A stretch of DNA of 10,394 nt from an uncultured Christensenella sp. (GTDB lineage Bacteria; Bacillota; Clostridia; Christensenellales; UBA1242). The DNA lies in assembly GCA_949291975.1 (NCBI GenBank), contig CASEYA010000091.1, positions 1 to 10,394 of the forward strand, written 5' to 3'. Below, one piece after another: positions 1 through 5,007 of this stretch; position 1 is the stretch's first letter, and every line of letters begins with the position of its first letter. The notes under the pieces are model-generated. The model saw only the letters and a list, made by a program, of their open reading frames with translations, was not told the DNA's origin and made no database searches. The position numbers were made by a program, and so were the translations under genes.

Positions 1-282
1 GAGTTGCCAGATTATATATATATGAATTATTCAGCCACCTTTAATAATCAGACATATGAAGTCTTGTCTTCTGGTTTGTGGTTTAATAAACTTACAGAAG
101 ATAGCAACAATTTACTTCTTGAAATTTTGTTTGATGCTGATAGCACGGGTGAAAACACCATCCAAAATTCACTGAATGAAATCATGGTTACTTTGCTTAA
201 TGATTTTAAATTAATGCTGACAAACTGGCATTTATCTGCTCAATTTTTGGAAGATAAGCTTATTTTAAGTGCTGATTTATAA
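1..282 (+). CDS. Unrecognised protein, 3' end (5'-truncated by the window)
   Basis: The frame is open from the first base of the window to a TAA at 280-282, giving about 93 visible residues. In-frame TTG (4) and ATG (22) codons exist, but neither has a ribosome binding site in front of it, so this is most likely the C-terminal part of a longer protein that starts outside the window. The visible part is acidic and rich in Asn and Leu, with no cysteine, no membrane segment and no motif I recognise. No T-run terminator follows; only a short palindrome (AAGCGCTT, 281-288) lies over the stop. The dut gene follows on the same strand after 140 bases. Coding status is likely; function is unknown. Confidence 0.55.
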   Translation, partial: ELPDYIYMNYSATFNNQTYEVLSSGLWFNKLTEDSNNLLLEILFDADSTGENTIQNSLNEIMVTLLNDFKLMLTNWHLSAQFLEDKLILSADL

Positions 283-410
283 GCGCTTTATATAAATAAA
301 AATGGTGTTTAATATATTGTTTTTGTTATTTAACTTGCAAAAAACTTAAAAATAAAGCAAAAATATATGAAAATTTAAAAATTTCAAGCAAAAATTTTGC
401 AAAAATAAAA

Positions 411-416
411 AAGGAG
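411..416 (+). promoter_or_regulatory. Ribosome binding site of dut
   Basis: AAGGAG lies six bases before the ATG at 423. This strong Shine-Dalgarno match fixes the dut start. The preceding intergenic DNA (283-410) is extremely AT-rich and I could not pick a convincing promoter in it. Confidence 0.85.
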
Positions 417-422
417 AATAAA

Positions 423-854
423 ATGGATAAAATTATATTTAAAAAACTTAGCGAAAATGCAACCATTCCAAGTTTTGCTCACAAGGGTGATGCTGGGCTT
501 GATTTGTGTGCAAGTGAGAGGTGTGAAATTGCTCCAAAAAGTTGGGGGCTTGTTAAAACGGGTTTGGCGGTAAAATTGCCAAATGGCACCGAAGCACAGA
601 TAAGAAGCAGAAGCGGGCTGGCTTTAAAAAGAGGTGTTTTTGTTTTGAATTCCCCTGGAACCATTGATGAGGGTTACCGTGGTGAAGTTGGCATTATATT
701 GTGCAACCTGTCTGATGAAAATTTTGTTGTTAATGTGGGTGACAGAATAGCACAAATGGTTGTTTCAAGGCTCTATCAGTTTGATATAACTGTTGGCGAA
801 GTTGACCAAAACACACAGCGAGGCGAGGGTGGTTTTGGTAGCTCTGGTGTGTGA
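423..854 (+). CDS. dut: dUTP diphosphatase (dUTPase, trimeric family)
   Basis: Hydrolyses dUTP to dUMP and pyrophosphate in the cytoplasm, keeping uracil out of DNA and supplying dUMP for thymidylate synthesis. At 143 residues it has the usual length for the homotrimeric family, and all five signature motifs are present in order: motif 1 HKGDAGLDLCA (20-30), motif 2 RSRSGLALK (61-69), motif 3 NSPGTIDEGYRGE (76-88) with the catalytic aspartate Asp82 and the uracil-stacking Tyr85, motif 4 GDRIAQMVV (106-114), and the C-terminal P-loop-like motif 5 RGEGGFGSSG (133-142) that closes over the triphosphate. Nothing essential is missing, so the enzyme should be active. It has its own ribosome binding site and a terminator just after the TGA stop, so it is probably monocistronic or the last gene of its transcript. 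A phage origin is possible for dUTPases in general, but no phage genes are visible here. Confidence 0.97.
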   Translation: MDKIIFKKLSENATIPSFAHKGDAGLDLCASERCEIAPKSWGLVKTGLAVKLPNGTEAQIRSRSGLALKRGVFVLNSPGTIDEGYRGEVGIILCNLSDENFVVNVGDRIAQMVVSRLYQFDITVGEVDQNTQRGEGGFGSSGV

Positions 855-867
855 AATTTATAATTTT

Positions 868-892
868 AAAAAGACTTGGAAAAGTCTTTTTT
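868..892. terminator. Bidirectional rho-independent terminator between dut and the SOD-like gene
   Basis: The arms AAAAAGACTT (868-877) and AAGTCTTTTT (882-891) pair with a four-base loop. On the plus strand the hairpin runs straight into a T-run, 13 bases after the dut stop. On the minus strand the same hairpin is followed by a T-run (complement of the A-run at 868-872 and TTTTAAAA before it), so it could also stop transcripts of the convergent gene ending at 1028. The stem has only two G-C pairs, so its strength is uncertain. Confidence 0.8.
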
Positions 893-1027
893 ATGTATGA
901 AAAATATCTGTTAATAATATTTTTAATTTGATAATATGCTTTTGCAGAAAAATCTTGTTTGTTTGCATTTGTGTTTTAGTTTTTAAAAAAGTTATAAAAA
1001 GTAAAGACTTTATAATGAATTTTGCTT

Positions 1028-1444
1028 TTATGTTTTTATAATTTTACCACATGCAATAAGTTGGTTGTTTTCTTGTGACGATAAAATGGCAATTGTTTTG
1101 CCAGAAAGTGTTTTTGCATCTAGTTCACTGCTTAAAAATGCAGACAGTGCATAATTGTCAACATTTATCATGTTTGGGAAAAATGTTTGCAACAAAAATT
1201 CTTTGCTGATTTTTTCGCAAGTTGGTTTTGCGGTTAATTTAACTTCCAAAATTTTCTGTGATTTTGAAAGGTTTTTTAGTTCAATAATAACAGCCATTCC
1301 AAATGGGGTTTGATAAAATTTGATATTACCTGTTATTTGGGCTAAGTTGTTGGTGGGGGTGAGGTTGGCAAAAAATACGGGTGATTTTAAAAGATATTTA
1401 AAAATTGTAGAAACATCTTTTTCTTTTTTGAAAATATTAAACAT
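1028..1444 (-). CDS. Histidine-free protein resembling Cu/Zn superoxide dismutase
   Basis: 138 residues, starting at the ATG complementary to 1442-1444, because AAGGAG lies seven bases before it. An in-frame upstream ATG at 1504 has no such site and adds only a poorly supported 20-residue extension. The middle (G39 to L59) carries GNIKFYQTPFG followed by a beta-strand and a 'NLS' turn. This matches, from memory, the G-x-V-x-FYQTP-x-G segment of SodC-like proteins from low-GC Gram-positives. The C-terminal part fits the same family in order: FFPNM (88-92, like the MPPLF segment), YALSAFLSSEL (98-108), GKTIAIL (115-121) and IACGKI (130-135). The region that normally carries the HIHEG metal-binding loop is short and different (60-87), the loop before IACG is shortened, and the protein has no histidine at all, so it cannot bind Cu/Zn in the canonical way. 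There is no signal peptide. It is probably a non-catalytic relative with unknown role. The gene lies downstream of the kinase gene on the same strand, separated from it by a terminator. Confidence 0.6.
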   Translation of the reverse strand: MFNIFKKEKDVSTIFKYLLKSPVFFANLTPTNNLAQITGNIKFYQTPFGMAVIIELKNLSKSQKILEVKLTAKPTCEKISKEFLLQTFFPNMINVDNYALSAFLSSELDAKTLSGKTIAILSSQENNQLIACGKIIKT

Positions 1445-1719
1445 ATAAAAACTCCTTGAAGTTTTATATGCAAAAAGGAAATGAATTGTTTGCAAAAAAT
1501 GCAATTATTTTTGCTGTTTTTTATTTTAGGGTTTTATATAAAAAATAAGTTATTAAAAAGCATTTTGCAAAAAAATTGTGTTAAAAATGCAAAAAAATGT
1601 GTAAAAGTGGATAAAAAATGTGACTTTCTTCATTTTTTAGTGTTTTTCTGTTAAATTTTAAATTGATATTTTTTGTTTGCAATTTTGAAAATTAAAATTG
1701 TAGCCAAATAAATTTTTAA
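1445..1719. other. AT-rich intergenic region upstream of the SOD-like gene
   Basis: No gene is supported here on either strand. The stretch is dominated by A/T runs and repeated GCAAAAA/TTTTTGC words. On the minus strand a TATAAA sequence lies just upstream of the ribosome binding site of the SOD-like gene, but no -35 element sits at a good distance, so I do not call a promoter. The right end abuts the kinase terminator. Confidence 0.5.
1452..1457 (-). promoter_or_regulatory. Ribosome binding site of the SOD-like gene
   Basis: Read on the minus strand this is AAGGAG, seven bases before the ATG at 1444. It decides the start of the SOD-like gene against the longer frame that opens at 1504. Confidence 0.8.
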
Positions 1720-1748
1720 TAAAAAAAGAAATCTGAAATGATTTCTTT
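1720..1748 (-). terminator. Rho-independent terminator of the HipA-like kinase gene
   Basis: On the minus strand the arms AAAGAAATC (1748-1740) and GATTTCTTT (1733-1725) form a perfect nine-base-pair stem with a six-base loop, followed by a run of T. The first arm begins inside the TAA stop codon (1749-1747), so the hairpin overlaps the end of the gene. It should separate the kinase transcript from the SOD-like gene downstream. Confidence 0.8.
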
Positions 1749-2802
1749 AAAGGATTTTATATTTACAACCATTATCTTTTGTTTTTACATTTTCTATTTT
1801 GGAATCAATAAATTCTATTCCAGTTTTATATATAATTTCTATTCTTGTCCAAAACCCCTCAGGTCTTTGAAACTCTTGTTTTAAAGAGTCAATTTGTTTG
1901 TTCAGTTGTCCACTTGCAAGATAGTCTTTTATGTTTTGATAATACTTACCAACTTCGGTGTTTTTGTCTGCCAGCATTTCATAGTGCTTTTGTGATAGAA
2001 TGATAACATCATCAAGCATTTCATAATTTGTTGTATAAAAAGCGAATTCATTATCATATATTGGTGCAAGTCTAATAGTTTTTTTCTTGTTGTTTAATAT
2101 CACGCTGATGTTGTCGTCATGCCTGTCTGGTTGACCTGTTATAATGTCTGCAACTGCCATTTTAATTAGTTCATCTTCTATGTTACCTTCAATTTGATAG
2201 CCTGTTAGATTTGCAAGTTCTTCAATTTTATATATATATCTTCCTATAAAACTTATGTTGTTGCGTTGTTTTATCTTGTCCACATAACTGCTTATTTCAT
2301 TTTTCTTCTTGGATACCACGCCATGTTTTAGAATTGGCAAGGTGCTGATTTTTTCTGTTTCATCATTTAAAATTACAACTTTTTCATCAAGGGTGTGTTT
2401 TTTTAACAAAACATCAAACGGATGCAAAGCAAAAAAGGTTCGTTCAAGGGCGTGTTTATCTTTGTATAAATCTTCCATTTTTGTGATTCTATCAAGTTGA
2501 CTTAAAGTGATTGACTCTTCCCCGTTTTTTAAAAAATTTGGCGAGATATTCCCTTTTGTTTTTGTTATAATGCCTTTTGCTGTTGCTTTTTGATATTGCA
2601 CTGTTGGTGCATTAATAGCAGAAAGAATGTGTGATGCAATCACTTCGTTGGTTAAAAAGATGTCGCTATTTTCTTTAGTAGGACATTTAAAGACATAATC
2701 TTTGCCTCTAATGCTAACAAAATGCACTAAATTTCGTGTTTTTGACGATTTCTTTTTGCGTAACAAAAAAAATTGTATTGTTTCATCTGCTTCTGATGCC
2801 AT
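1747..2802 (-). CDS. HipA-like serine/threonine protein kinase, orphan
   Basis: 351 residues with the catalytic signature of the HipA/CtkA branch of atypical protein kinases. The segment ADIITGQPDRHDDN (218-231) carries the catalytic loop: Asp226 as probable catalytic base, with His228 and Asn231 positioned for metal/phosphate contacts. APIYDNEFAF (246-255) supplies the metal-binding Asp250 in the place of DFG. Near the N terminus KKKSSKTRN (16-24) may be the ATP-contacting loop, the lysine of DYVFKCP (Lys39) fits the ATP-anchoring lysine, and TNEVIASHIL (51-60) fits the following helix with its glutamate. The family phosphorylates proteins; HipA itself inactivates glutamyl-tRNA synthetase, but no target can be read here. 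The protein appears soluble, with no signal peptide. The start is supported by AAAGAGG eight bases upstream. No HipB-like helix-turn-helix gene or HipS-like small gene adjoins it, which is unusual for a toxin. It is divergent from the alcohol dehydrogenase gene. Kinase fold is fairly sure; toxin function is open. Confidence 0.8.
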   Translation of the reverse strand: MASEADETIQFFLLRKKKSSKTRNLVHFVSIRGKDYVFKCPTKENSDIFLTNEVIASHILSAINAPTVQYQKATAKGIITKTKGNISPNFLKNGEESITLSQLDRITKMEDLYKDKHALERTFFALHPFDVLLKKHTLDEKVVILNDETEKISTLPILKHGVVSKKKNEISSYVDKIKQRNNISFIGRYIYKIEELANLTGYQIEGNIEDELIKMAVADIITGQPDRHDDNISVILNNKKKTIRLAPIYDNEFAFYTTNYEMLDDVIILSQKHYEMLADKNTEVGKYYQNIKDYLASGQLNKQIDSLKQEFQRPEGFWTRIEIIYKTGIEFIDSKIENVKTKDNGCKYKIL

Positions 2803-2821
2803 TTTTTATTCCTCTTTAAAT

Positions 2822-2850
2822 AGTATAGCAGAAAAAGGTGTTAAATTCAA
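2822..2850 (-). promoter_or_regulatory. Sigma-70/SigA-type promoter of the HipA-like kinase gene
   Basis: On the minus strand: TTGAAT (-35, 2850-2845), a 17-base spacer, and TATACT (-10, 2827-2822) preceded by TGC, an extended -10 element. The match and spacing are good. The predicted transcription start near 2815 falls inside the AAAGAGG ribosome binding site (2817-2811), giving a leader of only about 13 bases and trimming the site. So either the leader is very short or the true start is a few bases upstream. Confidence 0.6.
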
Positions 2851-2884
2851 TACATTTTTGCTTTATTTTTTATTTTTCTTGTGA

Positions 2885-2904
2885 TATTATTTTTATAATG
2901 GAGG
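2885..2904 (+). promoter_or_regulatory. Possible -10 element(s) and ribosome binding site of the alcohol dehydrogenase gene
   Basis: GGAGG at 2900-2904 lies seven bases before the ATG at 2912 and is a clear ribosome binding site. Just before it are TATTAT (2885-2890, preceded by TGA as an extended -10) and TATAAT (2894-2899). I find no -35 element at a proper distance for either. The TATAAT is probably too close to the ribosome binding site to be the real -10. The ribosome binding site is well supported; the promoter part is weak. Confidence 0.5.
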
Positions 2905-2911
2905 AAAAAAG

Positions 2912-4114
2912 ATGTCAAAAATTGGATGCAGAATGTTTCAAGCAATTATGAGGGTAGGGATGTGCTTTATTAAATATCGAGAACCTGTTATGCTAACTGG
3001 GGAAAACAGCACGAGTGAGATTGGAAAGATTTTTAAAAGGCATCAAATCTCATGCGTGTTACTTGTTACTGATAAAGGAATTACATCAAGAAAATTGCAT
3101 CAGTCAAGTTTGAAAGCGTTAGAGCAAAGCAACATAAAATGCGTTATATATGATAAAACTGTTCCAAATCCAACAATAGACAACATTGAAGAAGGTTTAA
3201 AAATATATATTGAAAATGGTTGTCAAGGCATTTTGACCATTGGAGGAGGTTCTGCAATGGATTGTGCCAAGGGCATTGGTGCAAGAGTGGCAAATCCAAA
3301 TAAAACTATTTCACAAATGAGGGGAATTTTAAAGGTTACCCACAAAATTCCAATTTTGGTTGCTGTGCCAACAACGGCAGGAACGGGAAGTGAAACAACT
3401 TTGGCTGCTGTTATAACAGACAGCAAAACACATGAAAAATATGCTATCAATGACCCAAAACTGATTCCTCACTATGCGGTGCTAGACCCTGTTTTAACTC
3501 TTTCATTACCACCAAGTTTAACAGCAAGCACTGGCATGGATGCTTTTGTTCATGCGATTGAAGCATATATTGGCAAAAGCAACACAAGACACACTGAAAA
3601 AAATGCTGAACTGGCGACAAAATTGATAATAGAAAACTTGCAAAAAGCTTTTGATGATGGCAGTGATATTAATGCCCGTGAAAAGATGCAACAAGCGTCA
3701 TTTTTTGCTGGCGTGGCTTTTTCGAGGGCATATGTTGGAAATGTTCATGCAATTGCTCACACTCTTGGTGGACAATATCAAGTTCCTCACGGCTTTGCAA
3801 ATGCTGTTATTTTGCCTTATGTTCTCAAATATTACGGAAAAACAATTTATAAAAGAATAGACAAACTTTGCAGAAAAGTTGGCTTTTTAGATGATATAAA
3901 ATCAAAGCAAGAAAAAACAGAAAAATTTATTGAATATATTGAATCTTTAAACAAAAAGTTTGGTTTTCCACAGGAAATTGAACAGTTAAAAGAAGAGGAC
4001 ATAGAAATGCTTGCAAAGCGAGCGGACAAAGAGGCAAACCCGCTGTATCCTGTTCCTATGGTTTTTTCTCTGAAAGATTTTGAAAATATATACAGAATGC
4101 TTTTGAAAAAATAG
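2912..4114 (+). CDS. Iron-containing alcohol dehydrogenase
   Basis: 400 residues, normal length for group III (Fe-dependent) alcohol dehydrogenases, which interconvert alcohols and aldehydes or ketones with NAD(P)H in the cytoplasm. The N-terminal nucleotide-binding domain shows GGGSAMDCAK (111-120) and PTTAGTGSE (153-161). The C-terminal helical domain has the metal ligands: Asp210 and His214 in TGMDAFVHAIEAY (207-219), His279 in VHAIAHTLGG (278-287, with the family's second His283), and His293 in PHGFANAVILP (292-302). All four ligands align with those of FucO (Asp196, His200, His263, His277), including the 14-residue gap between the last two. A hydrophobic, methionine-rich N-terminal segment (about 1-28) precedes the core; the chosen ATG is the one with a strong GGAGG site. 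Substrate cannot be read from the sequence; butanol, propanediol and lactaldehyde enzymes all share these motifs. It stands alone between a divergent promoter region and a strong terminator. Confidence 0.95.
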   Translation: MSKIGCRMFQAIMRVGMCFIKYREPVMLTGENSTSEIGKIFKRHQISCVLLVTDKGITSRKLHQSSLKALEQSNIKCVIYDKTVPNPTIDNIEEGLKIYIENGCQGILTIGGGSAMDCAKGIGARVANPNKTISQMRGILKVTHKIPILVAVPTTAGTGSETTLAAVITDSKTHEKYAINDPKLIPHYAVLDPVLTLSLPPSLTASTGMDAFVHAIEAYIGKSNTRHTEKNAELATKLIIENLQKAFDDGSDINAREKMQQASFFAGVAFSRAYVGNVHAIAHTLGGQYQVPHGFANAVILPYVLKYYGKTIYKRIDKLCRKVGFLDDIKSKQEKTEKFIEYIESLNKKFGFPQEIEQLKEEDIEMLAKRADKEANPLYPVPMVFSLKDFENIYRMLLKK

Positions 4115-4118
4115 TTTT

Positions 4119-4150
4119 AAACAATCTTTTGCAAGATTGTTTTTTATTTT
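4119..4150 (+). terminator. Rho-independent terminator of the alcohol dehydrogenase gene
   Basis: ACAATCTT (4121-4128) and AAGATTGT (4133-4140) pair perfectly around the loop TTGC, extended by two A-T pairs, and are followed by TTTTTATTTT. The hairpin begins seven bases after the TAG stop. Confidence 0.92.
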
Positions 4151-4440
4151 GTTATACAGCGCACGAACTTTATTTATATTGATTGTTCTTTACCACGCTA
4201 AATTTAAAAGTTAGAAATTTTTTTTGTTATACAACGCACGAACTTTAAACAAAGACAACTTTTTAACCCGCTGAAGTTGTGTGAAAAAACCAACTTTTTT
4301 ATTTTGTTATACAGCGCACAAAATTTGAGCAAAGTAATAACTCGTTCATCCGCTAAGATTATGCAGAAGCAACAACTTTTTTATTTTATCATACAGCGCA
4401 CGAACTTTATTTATGTTAATTGTTCTTTATCACGCTAAAG
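4151..4440. repeat. Four imperfect tandem repeats, about 75-82 bp each
   Basis: Units start at 4151, 4226, 4306 and 4388, spaced 75, 80 and 82 bp. Each begins with a conserved block, consensus GTTATACAGCGCACGAACTT, and holds a second block, CCGCTRA or CACGCTA, in its middle. AGCG in the first block and CGCT in the second lie at nearly constant distance (start-to-start 38, 36, 38 and 38 bases) and could pair; unit 2 has AACG instead of AGCG. Units 1 and 4 are the closest: 44 of 47 positions match between 4156-4202 and 4393-4439, and the three differences are all transitions. Units 2 and 3 end in the same CAACTTTTTTATTTT tract, similar to the T-tract of the preceding terminator. No gene is present in the array. 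I do not recognise the element. Confidence 0.8.
4271..4305 (+). other. Terminator-like hairpins inside repeat unit 2
   Basis: AAGTTG (4274-4279) can pair with CAACTT (4291-4296) and is followed by TTTTATTTT, the layout of a weak terminator. The same AAGTTGT can alternatively pair with an upstream ACAACTT (about 4256-4262). The two pairings exclude each other. Neither is GC-rich, so this may be chance in AT-rich DNA. Confidence 0.35.
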
Positions 4441-4754
4441 TCAATTGGAAATTGACCAAAATTTTGTTAGTGCAAAAAATTTTAATTTATGAAAACTTTT
4501 TGTATTGCTGAGGTTCCTTACAAAAATTAACCATTTTTTTACTGTAAAAATAATTTAATAAAATCTAAAAATTTTCAATTTTTTCAAGTTTGGTGCAACC
4601 TTTTACTAAAAAATCAATTTTAATGTGGAAAAAATGGTTAAAAATTAAAAAATCAGCACTTTATTATGTGTTTTTGCTGGTATTCCATATTTTTTTGAAA
4701 AATAATGCCTTAAAAATTTGTTTGCAAAAAAGGGCGAATATTGCAAATTTTTGC
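4441..4754. other. Non-coding AT-rich spacer between the repeat array and the tRNA promoter
   Basis: No supported gene. One short hairpin, GTCAATT-GGA-AATTGAC (4440-4456), sits directly after the last repeat but lacks a proper T-run. The rest is A/T runs. An open frame across 4590-4793 has no ribosome binding site and runs through the tRNA promoter, so I do not call it. Confidence 0.6.
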
Positions 4755-4784
4755 TTGACTTTATGCACGCAAAAAAGATATAAT
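4755..4784 (+). promoter_or_regulatory. Promoter of tRNA-Arg
   Basis: TTGACT (-35, 4755-4760), an 18-base spacer, and TATAAT (-10, 4779-4784). This is the best promoter in the window. Transcription should start near 4791, giving a leader of about 60 bases before the mature tRNA end at 4852. No terminator separates the tRNA from the lipoprotein gene at 5008, so this promoter may serve both. Confidence 0.85.
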
Positions 4785-4851
4785 TTTTTATGAGGCACAG
4801 CGTCAAAATTTGTGAGCATTACGCCAAAATTTTTTCATAGTCAAAAGATAT

Positions 4852-4928
4852 GCTCTCGTAGCTCAGTTGGATAGAGCAGTGCCCTCCTAAGGCAAAGGTC
4901 AGCCGTTCGAATCGGCTCGGGAGCGCCA
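4852..4928 (+). tRNA. tRNA-Arg, anticodon CCU
   Basis: 77 bases forming a full cloverleaf: acceptor GCTCTCG with CGGGAGC, D stem GCTC with GAGC, T arm AGCCG-TTCGAAT-CGGCT, discriminator G, and an encoded CCA (4926-4928). The anticodon loop is CTCCTAA (4884-4890) with anticodon CCT at 4886-4888, which reads the AGG codon. One oddity: the outermost anticodon-stem pair is G27-A43 (4879 and 4895), a mismatch that leaves four good pairs. Confidence 0.95.
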
Positions 4929-4994
4929 AATTTTACTTTTAAATTTTTATGCTGAAAAATGTTTAAAAAATCAAAAAACACAAAGATTAAAAAT

Positions 4995-4999
4995 GGGAG
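4995..4999 (+). promoter_or_regulatory. Ribosome binding site of the giant lipoprotein gene
   Basis: GGGAG lies eight bases before the ATG at 5008 and, with the signal peptide that begins there, fixes the start. No convincing promoter of its own is seen in the 79 bases after the tRNA. Confidence 0.75.
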
Positions 5000-5007
5000 A
5001 AAATTTT

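Noticed and set aside
281..288. AAGCGCTT palindrome at the end of the first gene as a terminator
   Set aside because: The stem is too short, has no loop, and no T-run follows.
388..400. GCAAAAATTTTGC palindrome upstream of dut as an operator
   Set aside because: GCAAAAA/TTTTTGC words recur throughout the intergenic DNA of this window, so one palindrome is expected by composition.
1445..1504. N-terminal 20-residue extension of the SOD-like protein
   Set aside because: The ATG at 1504 has no Shine-Dalgarno site, whereas the internal ATG at 1444 has AAGGAG at ideal distance; the extension also does not resemble the family.
423..3000. A toxin-antitoxin or defence island made of dut, SOD-like protein and HipA-like kinase
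   Set aside because: The genes are on different strands, separated by terminators and intergenic gaps, and share no evident regulatory signal; nothing in the sequence shows that they work together.
4151..4440. CRISPR-like array
   Set aside because: The conserved block is only about 20 bases, the spacing of 75-82 bases is too long, a second conserved block lies inside each 'spacer', and no cas gene is present.
4440..4456. Hairpin GTCAATT-GGA-AATTGAC as a terminator
   Set aside because: It is followed by CAAAATTTTG rather than a T-run and belongs to no transcript I can define.
4590..4793. Small open frame of 67 codons
   Set aside because: It has no ribosome binding site, a low-complexity Lys/Phe/Leu-rich product typical of AT-rich non-coding DNA, and it runs through the tRNA promoter.
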